From positions 1 to 64,000 of the forward strand of contig JADKHE010000007.1 in assembly GCA_016721925.1 (NCBI GenBank): a DNA stretch of 64,000 nucleotides, read 5' to 3'. Position 1 is the stretch's first letter. Each line of letters starts with the position of its first letter. Positions 44,409 to 53,413 of the stretch are shown one piece after another. The translations under genes and the position numbers were made by a program. Under the pieces are notes generated by a model that saw only the letters and a program-made list of their open reading frames with translations, was not told the DNA's origin and did no database searches. This DNA comes from Candidatus Skiveiella danica. GTDB taxonomy: Bacteria; Pseudomonadota; Gammaproteobacteria; Burkholderiales; Burkholderiaceae_C.

Positions 44409-44684
44409 TCAATCGAAGAAGTCGTTCAGCCACGACTTCTTGCGCCGGCGCGGATCGTGCTGCGCCTGGCGGTAGTCCGAGTCTTCGAAGTCCGGGCGCC
44501 GGTGGTGCTGTGGGGTTTGCGACGGCACCGGCGCAGCGGCCGTTGCCGTGGCTGCACGATCCAGCAGCTTGTCGAGTTCACCCCGGTCCAGCCAGATGCC
44601 GCGGCAGGCAGGGCAGTAGTCGATTTCGACACCCTGGCGGTCGGTCATCACGAGGGTGGTGTCGGGGCAGGCAGGACATTTCAT
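44409..44684 (-). CDS. zinc-ribbon (zf-TFIIB) protein
   Basis: 91 residues from MKCPACPDTTLVMTDRQGVE. Two CxxC pairs (MKCPAC and DYCPACRGIW) followed by LDRGELDKLL form the zf-TFIIB zinc ribbon. The tail is charged (RRRKKSWLNDFFD). The frame from 44768 adds unlikely sequence. Probably a small regulatory or scaffolding protein; function unknown. Confidence 0.8.
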   Translation of the reverse strand: MKCPACPDTTLVMTDRQGVEIDYCPACRGIWLDRGELDKLLDRAATATAAAPVPSQTPQHHRRPDFEDSDYRQAQHDPRRRKKSWLNDFFD

Positions 44685-44745
44685 AGGTATGTTTGTGGGT
44701 TGGATCAACAGGCATGGAGAAACGGGATGGGTGGTCCGGCGGGGC

Positions 44746-44916
44746 TTACAGGGCCCACACTGCCGCACTGCCCATCAGGCTGAGCGCACCCGTTGCGGCC
44801 AGCAATCCGGCATCACGGCGGTTGCTTCGTGCGTATTCATGCCACGCAGCGTAGAGCACGGCTGCCGCGAAGATGAGGCCGCCGACGGCCATGTCCGGAG
44901 GGATGACCTCACTCAT
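44746..44916 (-). CDS. small membrane protein, 56 aa
   Basis: A 56-codon gene: MSEVIPPDMAVGGLIFAAAV, then a charged centre EYARSNRRDAG, then a second hydrophobic run ALSLMGSAAVWAL. Two transmembrane helices with a basic loop are predicted. Its ATG overlaps the stop region of the ribosome-hibernation gene by 8 bases (ATGAGTGA), a sign of translational coupling. I recognise no family. Confidence 0.6.
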   Translation of the reverse strand: MSEVIPPDMAVGGLIFAAAVLYAAWHEYARSNRRDAGLLAATGALSLMGSAAVWAL

Positions 44917-45259
44917 GGGAGCCCCCGAGGGCGAGCTTCGCGGTGCGGCCGCGGGCAGGCTTCTGGCTGCGCTGAAGGCTGCGCGTCAGGACCCGGGTGG
45001 CCCGTGCGATGGAACGGTCCAGCGCAGTGCGCCAGTCGCGCGCCAGCGACGCAATCACGACGGTGCCAGCACTGTCGGTCTTGAGCTCGACCTGGCAGCG
45101 CTTGTCGATGCCGCCGCGGGGTCCGTTGACGTCGGAAAACTGCACCTTTGCGCGCGGCACCAGAGCCTTCAGCCGGCGCAGGGCAAAGCGCACGCGCGCG
45201 ATGGACAGCTCGCGCATCGGGGTGGCGTCGGCATCGCGGGATTCGACGATGATCTGCAT
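44909..45259 (-). CDS. HPF/RaiA-like ribosome-associated protein
   Basis: A 116-residue protein from MQIIVESRDADATPMREL, ATG 45259 preceded by GGAG. The S30AE fold is suggested by RFALRRLKALVPRAKVQFSD, VELKTDSAGTVVIASLARDW and the helix LDRSIARATRVLTRSLQ. HPF proteins bind the 30S subunit and silence ribosomes in stationary phase. The first strand is somewhat divergent from typical HPF, so it may be a diverged member. It is divergent from a LysR gene. Confidence 0.7.
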   Translation of the reverse strand: MQIIVESRDADATPMRELSIARVRFALRRLKALVPRAKVQFSDVNGPRGGIDKRCQVELKTDSAGTVVIASLARDWRTALDRSIARATRVLTRSLQRSQKPARGRTAKLALGGSHE

Positions 45260-45323
45260 GAAAGATTCTCCGGGGAGTGAAATGAAGCTCGAAGATAGAC
45301 GGCCTCCTCCTTCCAAAAAAGCA

Positions 45324-45342
45324 GATAATTTGTTATCGATAA
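45324..45342. promoter_or_regulatory. GATAA half-site cluster in divergent promoter
   Basis: GATAA-TTTG-TTATC-GATAA: three GATAA half-sites, with two overlapping dyads (one with a 4-base spacer and TTATCGATAA with none). It lies between the divergent HPF-like and LysR genes and is a plausible LysR binding region. Confidence 0.45.
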
Positions 45343-45359
45343 TCCCTAAAAACCGACAC

Positions 45360-46244
45360 ATGAGCACGCCGTTCAACTACAAGCACCTGTATTACTTCTG
45401 GGTCGTGGCCAAGGAGGGAGGGATATCGCGGGCTGCCGACAAACTGGACATGGCGGTGCAGACCGTGAGCGCGCAGGTGCGCGAGCTGGAGCGCTCGCTG
45501 GGCTATGCCCTGCTCAAGCCCGCGGGTCGCGGGCTGGTGCTGACCGAGGCCGGCCTGGCAGCCATGCGGCAGGCCGACCAGATCTTTCAGCTCGGTGAGC
45601 AATTGCCGGCGCTCGTGCGCGATACGGTGAGCACACCGGCGGTGCGCCTGGCGGTCGGCATCTCCGATGGTTTGCCCAAGCTGGTGGTGCACCGTCTCCT
45701 GCAACCGGCCTTGACGGAGCCCAACCTGCGGCTGCTGTGCCATGAGGGTGAACTGGACGAACTGCTCGGCGACCTGGCGTTGCACCGGCTGGACGTCGTG
45801 CTGTCGGACCGGCCCGCACCCACGAACCCCAACATCAAGCTCTACAGCCACGCCCTGGGATCGTCGGCCTTCGCCTGGTACGGCACGGCCGAGCTCGTGA
45901 AGGCCGCGAGCACGAACTTCCCGCAAAGCCTGGCCGACATGCCGGTGCTGCTGCCCACGGCCCATACGGCTGTGCGCGTGCGTCTGGACCACTGGTTCGA
46001 GCAGCGCGCGATCCGCCCGCGCGTGGCGGGCGAGTTCGAGGACAGTGCCCTGCTCAAGACCTTTGGTGCCGGTGGCATGGGCCTGTTCCCGGCGGCCGAA
46101 TGGGTGCACGAGAACCTGCTGGCGCACTACGCCGTGCAGCGCCTGGGCCCCTGCGAAGGCGTCACCGAAGAGTTCTTCGCCATCGGGACCGAGCGCAAAG
46201 TGAAGCACCCGCTGGTGCAGCGCTTGCTTCAGGCGCCGCTTTAG
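45360..46244 (+). CDS. LysR-family regulator, NhaR-like
   Basis: 294 residues. MSTPFNYKHLYYFWVVAKEG is the typical NhaR N-terminus, with helix-turn-helix AADKLDMAVQTVSAQVRELE. The effector domain contains LAVGISDGLPKLVVHRLLQ and DVVLSDRPAP. NhaR proteins activate Na+/H+ antiporter and stress genes in response to sodium; no antiporter gene is adjacent here. It is divergent from the HPF-like gene and overlaps terC tail-to-tail by 4 bases. Confidence 0.85.
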   Translation: MSTPFNYKHLYYFWVVAKEGGISRAADKLDMAVQTVSAQVRELERSLGYALLKPAGRGLVLTEAGLAAMRQADQIFQLGEQLPALVRDTVSTPAVRLAVGISDGLPKLVVHRLLQPALTEPNLRLLCHEGELDELLGDLALHRLDVVLSDRPAPTNPNIKLYSHALGSSAFAWYGTAELVKAASTNFPQSLADMPVLLPTAHTAVRVRLDHWFEQRAIRPRVAGEFEDSALLKTFGAGGMGLFPAAEWVHENLLAHYAVQRLGPCEGVTEEFFAIGTERKVKHPLVQRLLQAPL

Positions 46245-47207
46245 ACTTTCTGACCCTTGGCCGGGACGTTGGCGGTGCGCACGCTGAGCAGCATGGTCAC
46301 GGCCAGGATGCCGACCACGACACCCAGCGAGACACCGACCGGAATCTTGAAGAGGTCGATCAGGCACATCTTGGTGCCGATGAACACCAGGATCACGGCC
46401 AGGCCGTAGTTCAGCAGGTGGAACTTGTTGGCCACCGCCGCCAGCAGGAAGTACATGGCGCGCAGACCCAGAATCGCAAACACGTTGCTGGTCAGCACGA
46501 TGAAGGGGTCGCTGGTGATGGCAAAAATGGCGGGGATGGAGTCCACCGCAAAGATCACGTCAGTGAGTGCAATCAGGCAGATCACCATGAACAGCGGCGT
46601 GGCGATCTTCTTGCCGTTTTCCACGGTCCAGAAATTTTCACCGTCGTAGTTTTTGCTGACCGGCAACAGCTTGCGCAACAGTTTCAAGGCGGGGTTGTCC
46701 TCCAGGTCGGGCTCCTTGCCGGCCGCCCACCACATCTTCACCCCGGTGAGGATGAGGAAGGCACCGAACACATACAGGACCCAGTGGAACTCGGCCAGCA
46801 ACCAGCCGCCCACCAGGATCATGATGGTACGCAGCACGATCGCGCCGATGATGCCGATCATCAGCACCCGTTTCTGAAAGTGCGTGGGCACCGCGAAGTA
46901 GGTGAAGATCATCAGGAAGACAAAGATGTTGTCGACCGCCAGGGACTTCTCGATCAGGTAGCCGGTCAGGAACTCCAGCGACTTGGTGTTGGCCATCTCG
47001 GTGGAGCCGGTGCTGTCCTTCACGGCCCACCAGAACAGGCCGTTGAACAGGAAGCTCAGGGCGATCCAGACCAGCGACCAGTTCAGCGCCTCCTTGAGGC
47101 CGATCGTGCGAACCCTGCTTTTTGAGCACCACGAAGTCGATGAACAGCGACACCAGCACGATGGCACCGAAGGTGGCCCACAGCCACAGGGGAGCAATAG
47201 TTTCCAT
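46241..47207 (-). pseudogene. terC: terC-family membrane protein, frameshifted
   Basis: A TerC protein split over two frames. From ATG 47207 it reads METIAPLWLWATFGAIVLVS to VVLKKQGSH; then at about 47105 the family sequence continues in another frame as IGLKEALNWSLVWIALSFLF to the stop at 46241. Joining them needs two missing bases (or one extra) and gives a full-length protein of about 320 residues with eight or nine helices and the acidic TerC motif ALTDVIFAVDSIPAIFA. TerC proteins export manganese or aid tellurite resistance and membrane-protein metalation. Either inactivated recently or a sequence error. Confidence 0.8.
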
Positions 47208-47236
47208 GTCGATTCAGCCTTGAGTAGGGGGATACC

Positions 47237-47254
47237 GCAAGCTTTTCGGCTTGC
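47237..47254 (-). promoter_or_regulatory. hairpin in terC leader
   Basis: GCAAGC / GCTTGC, 6-bp stem with a 6-base loop, 30-47 bases upstream of the terC start. It does not match a yybP-ykoY riboswitch that I can recognise. The DNA further out (47301-47345) is AT-rich and probably carries the promoters for terC and the DUF2062 gene. Confidence 0.35.
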
Positions 47255-47476
47255 ACGGCCTGTGTGTCTTGCTTGAGCGCCACTGCACAGGTGCTCGTGG
47301 AGTTTAGTTTGAAATAAGTGTGTTTAAACTGATTTAATATTCAATTTGGTTCGTAAAAAAGGGAATGTTCAGGCGGAGTTTCCTGCTTCTGCCAGGGCCT
47401 GCCGAGCGGCACCATGGGCTCCTCAAACAGAAGGGCCGAACCTGATGCACCTGATGACGATCGAAGGCCCGGCGCC

Positions 47477-47998
47477 ATGACGCGTCCGCTACCGAGCTGG
47501 ACGGACCGATTTCGCCAGTCACTGCCCGGCCGCGAGGAGCTGGTTGCCCACCGGTGGCTGCGGCCCGTCGCCGGCAGACTGGTCGACCCACGCCTTTGGC
47601 GCCTGCAGCACGAGTCTGTCGCGCGCGGCGTTGCGGTGGGCACGTTCTGGGCGTTTGTCATTCCGGCCGCCCAGGTGGTCGTGGCGGCGGCCCACTGCAC
47701 CTGGTGGCGCGCCAACATCCCGGTCGCCGCTGCGATGACGATGGTGACCAATCCGCTGACGATCAGTTTCTGGCTCTGGCTGGCCTACCAGTTGGGCGCG
47801 CTGGTTCTGGGTGAACCCTTGGCCGCTGCAGCTCCACAAGGCGTTGGCACCATCGAATGGTTGTCCGCATTCGGCTGGCCGACCCTGCTTGGCATGGGCC
47901 TGTTTGCAGTGGGCGGGGCCGCGGGGGGGTACCTGGGCGTCAAGCTGTTCTGGCGCTGGCGTGTGTGGGCCCGGCGCCGCACGCGCCGCAAGCCTTGA
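47477..47998 (+). CDS. DUF2062 membrane protein
   Basis: 173 residues from ATG 47477 (the frame is open to ATG 47414). RLVDPRLWRLQHESVARGVA followed by VGTFWAFVIPAAQVVVA is the DUF2062 signature, and VTNPLTISFWLWLAYQLG is the second helix region. Three membrane helices, then a basic tail RRRTRRKP. Found in many Gram-negative bacteria, function unknown. Confidence 0.8.
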   Translation: MTRPLPSWTDRFRQSLPGREELVAHRWLRPVAGRLVDPRLWRLQHESVARGVAVGTFWAFVIPAAQVVVAAAHCTWWRANIPVAAAMTMVTNPLTISFWLWLAYQLGALVLGEPLAAAAPQGVGTIEWLSAFGWPTLLGMGLFAVGGAAGGYLGVKLFWRWRVWARRRTRRKP

Positions 47999-48169
47999 GA
48001 GCCTGGCATGAGTTGCCTGACGGCCCACCGTTCGGGTCGGTACCGACCCGCCACGCCCCACCGGAGGGGCTCGCGCGAACCTACAATCGGTCCGCGAAGG
48101 CCCCCCTTTGACGAAGAGTCCACCGAGTGCCTGCGGGCTCGCGCTCTTTCTATGGAGAACCCTGTTCCT

Positions 48170-49668
48170 ATGTACCTCAACCCATTGACCCTCCTTGCGC
48201 TTGCCGCCGCACTTGCGCTGGCCGGTTGCGGCAAGAAGGACGATCCCATCAACCAGGCCGCGAAGGCGCCCGCAACGCCGGCCGCCTCCGCCGCAGGGGC
48301 GGCCTCAGGTCCGGCCAAGGATGGCCGCCCCGGTATTGCAGAGGTCAAGGCGATCGCCGAAGAGGCCTTCATCTTCGGCCTGCCCATCGTGATGAATTAC
48401 GCGGTGATGAACGAATTTGTGGTGGACAAGAACTCCGGCCAGTACAAGGGGCCGTTCAACGCCATCTTCAACGAATCGCGCGTCTTCACGCCCAAGGACA
48501 CCGCCGTCGTCACGCCCAACAGCGACACACCGTACTCGATGCTCTGGCTGGACCTGCGCGCGGAACCGATGGTGATCTCGGTGCCGGCGGTGGACAAGAA
48601 GCGCTACTACTCGGTGCAACTGGTCGACGGCAACACCTACAACTATGGCTCATCGGCAGCCGGGCCACCGGCAGCGAGGCCGGCAACTACCTGGTGGTGG
48701 GGCCGGACTGGAAGGGCGAAACGCCGCCCGGCATCAAGAAGGTGTTCCAGTCCACCACGCCGTTCGGGCTGACCATCTTCCGGACCCAGCTGTTCAACGC
48801 GGCGGACATGCCCAACGTGGTGAAGGTGCAGACGGGCTACAAGGCGCAGCCGCTTTCCAGCTTCCTGAAACAGCCAGCACCACCTGCTGCGCCTGAGATT
48901 GCTTTTGTGCCGGCCACGACGGCCGGCATCAAGGACAACTTCTTCGCCTACCTTGATGCGGCGCTGCAGTATGTGCCGGTTACCGCAGAGGACCGTGGCG
49001 TCCGTGCGCGCATGGCCAGCATCGGCATCGGGCCCGGCAAGACCTTCGAGTTCAAGGACCTTTCGCTGGAGCACAAGGCTGCGGTGTTGCTGGCGATGAA
49101 GGAAGGCGACGGCAAGATCGACGCGTTCATGACCAACGGCATGAAGAACGTCAATGGCTGGAAGGTCGGCGCCATGTTCGGCGACCGTGGCTTCTTCAAT
49201 GGCGACTGGCTCAAACGCGCCGCCGCGGCCAAGGGGGGCATCTATGGCAACGACGCCGTCGAAGCGATGTACCCGATGACGCGCGAGGACGTCAGTGGCG
49301 CTGTGCTGGACGGCAGCAAGCACGACTACACGCTGACCTTCCCCGTGGGGCAATTGCCGCCGGTGAACGCCTTCTGGTCGGTGACGATGTACGACGGCAA
49401 GACGCAGCTGCTGATCGACAATCCGATCAACCGTTACCTCATCAACTCCCCCATGTTGTCGGGCATGAAGAAGAATCCGGATGGTTCGCTGACGCTCACC
49501 ATCCAGAAGGACTCGCCTGGCAAGGCCAGGGAGTCGAACTGGCTGCCCGCGCCGGACGGCCCGATCTACCTGGTGATGCGCCTGTACTGGCCCAAGGACA
49601 CGCCACCGTCCATCCTGCCCGCCGGGGCCGGCAGCTGGCAGCCGCCGGGCCTGGTGGCGACCCGGTAG
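48170..49668 (+). pseudogene. DUF1254/DUF1214 lipoprotein (paralogue 4), frameshifted
   Basis: From ATG 48170 (GGAGAA upstream) the protein starts MYLNPLTLLALAAALALAGC, a lipoprotein signal with lipobox LAGC. DUF1254 reads to DGNTYNYG, then at about 48650 one base is missing and the family sequence resumes in another frame as IGSRATGSEAGNYLVVGPDW to the stop at 49668 (DUF1214 part: PPVNAFWSVTMYDGKTQLL). Restoring one base gives a complete protein of about 500 residues. It is more distant from paralogues 1-3 and is the only one with a lipobox. Convergent with the acyl-CoA ligase 13 bases away. Confidence 0.8.
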
Positions 49669-49681
49669 GCCGCGAACCGAG

Positions 49682-51319
49682 TCACACGCTGCGCAGGTCG
49701 CGGCGAAGGATCTTGCCCACGGTGGACTTCGGCAGTGCGTCCAGGAACACCACCGTCTTCGGGACCTTGTAGGCGGTCATTTCCTTGCGGCAATGGGCGA
49801 TGACCTCATCGGCAGTCAAGGTGGCGCCGGGTGCCTTCACCACGAACAGCTTGACCGCCTCGCCGGTCTTGTCGTCTGGCACGCCGATGCAGGCGCATTC
49901 GGCCACGCCCGGGCAGGCGGTGGCCACGGCTTCGATCTCGTTCGGGTAGACGTTGAAGCCGGACACCAGCACCATGTCCTTCTTGCGGTCGACGATCTTG
50001 AGGAAGCCTTCGGGGGTGATCACACCCACGTCGCCGGTGCGGAAATAGCCGTCGGGGGTGAAGGCGGCGGCGTTGGCCTCGGGTTGGTTCCAGTAGCCGG
50101 GCATGACCTGTGGGCCCTTGGCGCAGATCTCGCCGGATTCGCCGGGGGCGGCGTCCATGCCGGCATCGTCGAGCAGGCGTATGTCCGTGCCGGGAACCGG
50201 CAGGCCGGTGGTGCCCGAGAAATCCTGGATCGACGCCGGGTTGAACGACAGCACGGGCGAGGTTTCCGACAGGCCATAACCTTCGCGGATGAACTGGCCG
50301 GTGATCTCTTTCCAGCGGTCGGACACCGCGCCGACCACGGCGGCGCCGCCGCCGCCGGACAGGCGCAGGCGCGAGAAATCCACCTCGCGCAGCTTGGGGT
50401 GCATCGTGAGCCCGGCGTACAAGGTGTTGACGCCCATGAACACGGTGGGTTTGGCCTGCCTGAAGGTCTCGACAAAACCGTCCATGTCGCGCGGGTTGGC
50501 CACCAGCCAGTTGTCGGCGCCGACCGAGAAGTAGGTGATGAAATTCACCATCAGCGCGAAGATGTGATACAGCGGAATCGCGGTGACGACCACCTCTTGC
50601 CCCGGGCGCAGGGCGTCGGGCATCATGGCCTTGAACTGCTCGGTGTTGGCGACCAGGTTGCGGTGCGTGAGCGCGGCGCCCTTGGACAGGCCGGTGGTGC
50701 CGCCGGTGTATTGCAGAAAAATCAAATCGTCTCCGCGCATCGGTACCGGCGTGCGCGTCAGGCCCGCGCCTTCCTTGAGCGCGTCGGCCAGGGCCATCGC
50801 GCCGGTGAGGCGCGCGTCAACCGGCGGGCTGGGCAGCGCCACACCCGTGCCGTCTCCTGGTGCCACGGTGATGACCGTCTTGATCCCGGTCTTGCCCAGC
50901 ACCTCGGCCAGCGTCGGGGTCGAGCCGCTGAAGATCACGATGGTCTCGCAGCCCGCATCGTTGAGCTGGTGCTCCAGTTCACGCGGGGTGTAAAGCGGGT
51001 TCACGTTCACCTGGATGGCGCCGGCCCGCAGGATGCCCAGGCAGGCGATGGGGAAGGCGATGAAGTTCGGACACATCACGGCGATACGGTCGCCCTTCTT
51101 CACGCCGAGCTTGTGCTGCAGCCAGGCCGCGAATGCGGCGGACTGGCGGTCCACGTCGGCATAGGTCAGCATCTGGCCGAAGGCGCGGAAGGCGGGCTTG
51201 TCGGCGAAGGTCTGCATGGCTTCATCGAGCAGGGCTACCACGGAGGGGTAGGCGTCGGCGTTGACGGTGGCGGGGATGCCGTTTTCGCGGTAGGTGGCGA
51301 GCCAGGGCTGTTGATGCAT
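49682..51319 (-). CDS. long-chain fatty-acid--CoA ligase
   Basis: A 545-residue AMP-forming ligase. Motifs: YTGGTTGLSKGAALTH, YGLSETSPVLSFNP, YFRTGDVGVI, DRKKDMVLVSGFNVYP and KSTVGKILRRDLR with the catalytic Lys. AGGA precedes ATG 51319. It is a clear but diverged paralogue of the ligase at 4874. Neighbours on the same strand are a wax ester synthase, a DUF2505 protein, an alkylsulfatase and an alcohol oxidase, which fits activation of fatty acids made from long-chain alcohols. Confidence 0.88.
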   Translation of the reverse strand: MHQQPWLATYRENGIPATVNADAYPSVVALLDEAMQTFADKPAFRAFGQMLTYADVDRQSAAFAAWLQHKLGVKKGDRIAVMCPNFIAFPIACLGILRAGAIQVNVNPLYTPRELEHQLNDAGCETIVIFSGSTPTLAEVLGKTGIKTVITVAPGDGTGVALPSPPVDARLTGAMALADALKEGAGLTRTPVPMRGDDLIFLQYTGGTTGLSKGAALTHRNLVANTEQFKAMMPDALRPGQEVVVTAIPLYHIFALMVNFITYFSVGADNWLVANPRDMDGFVETFRQAKPTVFMGVNTLYAGLTMHPKLREVDFSRLRLSGGGGAAVVGAVSDRWKEITGQFIREGYGLSETSPVLSFNPASIQDFSGTTGLPVPGTDIRLLDDAGMDAAPGESGEICAKGPQVMPGYWNQPEANAAAFTPDGYFRTGDVGVITPEGFLKIVDRKKDMVLVSGFNVYPNEIEAVATACPGVAECACIGVPDDKTGEAVKLFVVKAPGATLTADEVIAHCRKEMTAYKVPKTVVFLDALPKSTVGKILRRDLRSV

Positions 51320-51382
51320 GGTGAGTCTTCCTGATAGGAGTTTAAGTTTGCTGCGAAGGGAGTTTACTGGCCGGGTGCGGCG

Positions 51383-52801
51383 TCAGGCGGTTTTTCGCGC
51401 TCGCGGCTTGGTGCTGGCGCCGCGCGGGGTTTTCTTCACGGGCGGCAACGCGGTCTGCTTGAGTTCCTCGAAGGCGTCGAGGGTGTAGCCTGCCAGCTTC
51501 CCGAACTGGGGCACGGCCTTCGCCACGGCCAGGAAGCCGATCTGGAACTTGTCGGCTGCCGTGACGGCCGTGACGTTGAGCATCTGGCCTGCGGCCACCA
51601 CCGCCATCGGCAGCGCCAGTTCGACCCGCCCGCCCATGAGGTAGCGTTCCTCCATCAGGCCGAAGGGGTTGGAGATCAGCACGTTGCTGACGCGCAGGCT
51701 TTCGCGCAGGCCCATCTTTTCCAGCAGTGCGGGAACCCCGTGAACCAGGGTGGTGTACAGCATCAGGGTGTTGGCCGATTCGTGCTTGAGCAGGTCCTTG
51801 ACGCGGCCTGCCTGGGTGCGGATCGCGGCCAGGCGTTCCAGCACGTTCATCTGTGGCGCGCCGAGCGGAAACTGCAGAACCGCAATCTGGTTGCCGCCTT
51901 TGGCATCATTCAAGGCCAGCGGCATGTCGGCGACCAAAGGTTCCGCCGGCAGGGCGTTGCTGTCCGCCAGCAGGCGCGCCATGGCGGCATCGACGACCGC
52001 CAGAAACACGTCGTTGACGCTGCCCGACTGGGCCTTGGCAACGGCCTTGACCTCGGCGATCGGCAGCGTGCAAAAACCAAATTCACGCCCGGCGACGGCC
52101 TCGCCTTGAAAGACCTTGGGCACGCCGAGGACCGGGACTGTCAGGGCGCTCTCGACGCCGACGGTGGCCAGCGCCTGTCGGGCGAGCAGCTTGTAGAGGC
52201 CGAGGGCGGAGGCGGTCGTGGCGGCGGTCTGCCGGATCGTGCCGCCGACGAATTCAGCCAGCGAGCGCTTCGCCGGGGCCTTGCGGGGTACCGGCGGCAC
52301 GCCTTCCCAAAGGGCGCGCACGGTCTTGTCCGAGGCCGACGGGGCAAACCAGTTCGAGACCACCTGGACGAACGTGCGCCCGTCGATGATGGCGTGATGA
52401 ACCTTGCCGTAGAGGGCGACCTTGCCGCCTTCGAGGCCGTCGATGACGTAAAGCTCCCAGAGCAGCCCGGACCGGTCGATGCGGACTTCATGCAGCTTGC
52501 TCACGGTGGCGCAAAGCTCATCCATCGAGGCCGGGGCATCCAACGTCAGGCGCTGGACGTGCTTGCGGGCGTCGGCCTGGTCGTCGATGTCCAGCTTCGG
52601 GATGCCCGCCGCCGAACGCCCCAGCCGGTAATTGAACGGCGCGCCAACCGGGCGCTTGAGCATGCGCTCCAGCAGCTTGTCGGCAAAGTTGCCGCGGAAG
52701 TTCGCTGGCGGCGCAATGATGGCCAGGGGACCGATGTTGTAGGGACGCTCGGGCGTCTCCAGCAGGAACATCGCGAGGTCGATAACTGAAAGGGCGGGCA
52801 T
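51383..52801 (-). CDS. wax ester synthase / diacylglycerol acyltransferase (WS/DGAT)
   Basis: 472 residues. The catalytic motif HHxxxDG is seen as HHAIIDG in GKVHHAIIDGRTFVQV at about residue 135, and NVLISNPFGLMEE and NVTAVTAADKFQIGFLA fit the C-terminal half. The enzyme joins an acyl-CoA to a fatty alcohol or diacylglycerol to make storage lipid. GGAG precedes ATG 52801. It has a basic C-terminal tail (KKTPRGASTKPRARKT). Located between an acyl-CoA ligase and a DUF2505 gene. Confidence 0.88.
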   Translation of the reverse strand: MPALSVIDLAMFLLETPERPYNIGPLAIIAPPANFRGNFADKLLERMLKRPVGAPFNYRLGRSAAGIPKLDIDDQADARKHVQRLTLDAPASMDELCATVSKLHEVRIDRSGLLWELYVIDGLEGGKVALYGKVHHAIIDGRTFVQVVSNWFAPSASDKTVRALWEGVPPVPRKAPAKRSLAEFVGGTIRQTAATTASALGLYKLLARQALATVGVESALTVPVLGVPKVFQGEAVAGREFGFCTLPIAEVKAVAKAQSGSVNDVFLAVVDAAMARLLADSNALPAEPLVADMPLALNDAKGGNQIAVLQFPLGAPQMNVLERLAAIRTQAGRVKDLLKHESANTLMLYTTLVHGVPALLEKMGLRESLRVSNVLISNPFGLMEERYLMGGRVELALPMAVVAAGQMLNVTAVTAADKFQIGFLAVAKAVPQFGKLAGYTLDAFEELKQTALPPVKKTPRGASTKPRARKTA

Positions 52802-52855
52802 GGTATCTCCGGGGGGCCGACGTGGCCACGATGGCGAAATGACGGACTGTCCGGC

Positions 52856-53329
52856 CTATTTGTTCTTCTTCAGGAAATCGGCGAGGTAGGTGAGTTCTTC
52901 GGCACACCCTTTCTCGGTCTCGCCGATCATGAACTTTTCAATGACGCCACCGATCAGGGGCACCTTCACTTTCGCCAGGTGCTTGATCCGGTAAGTGCAA
53001 GCCTTTCCTGCGGCTTCCAGTTCAATATCCGCGGTGACCGTGATGGGTTTTCCGATGAGGCTGAGCGTGTAAGTTGCGGTGCGCCGGCTGGCGTCGCCCG
53101 ACCAGTTCTCGACGATCTCGATTTCGCTGTCGGGGTTGATCACCTTGGCAACGATGGCGTTCAAGTCGCGGTGCACACGCCGCTTCATCGTGATCTGCAC
53201 ACCGCCACTCTTTCGGGCCGAGCATTTCGCGCTCAGTTCGCCCATGGCCAGACTGCGCGCCTCCAGCCACCGGGGGTCCGTCAGAAGGCCGAACACGTGG
53301 TCGGCGGTTGCGTTCAATTTCACTTCCAT
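52856..53329 (-). CDS. DUF2505 (SRPBCC-fold) protein
   Basis: 157 residues with a START/SRPBCC-like layout: VKLNATADHVFGLLTDPRWL at the N-terminus and a long C-terminal helix IGETEKGCAEELTYLADFL. DUF2505 proteins are predicted lipid- or hydrophobic-ligand binders, often near mycolate or lipid genes. Here it lies between the wax ester synthase and the alkylsulfatase, in keeping with a lipid-handling role. No catalytic residues can be named. Confidence 0.75.
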   Translation of the reverse strand: MEVKLNATADHVFGLLTDPRWLEARSLAMGELSAKCSARKSGGVQITMKRRVHRDLNAIVAKVINPDSEIEIVENWSGDASRRTATYTLSLIGKPITVTADIELEAAGKACTYRIKHLAKVKVPLIGGVIEKFMIGETEKGCAEELTYLADFLKKNK

Positions 53330-53413
53330 GTCTGTCTCAATTCATTGTGTGTTGGCTGGGGACACCGGCGCCGCAAGGGTCGCTTGCAGTTCTGGTGCCG
53401 GATGGGGGCGGGA

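Noticed and set aside
47100..47126. Programmed frameshifting in terC at the AAAAAG run
   Set aside because: The needed shift is +1 (or -2), not the -1 typical of A-runs, and the protein junction lies after the run; a simple indel or error explains it better.
47198..47300. A yybP-ykoY manganese riboswitch upstream of terC
   Set aside because: Such riboswitches often precede terC, but I could not find the conserved loops in the right order; only a simple 6-bp hairpin is present.
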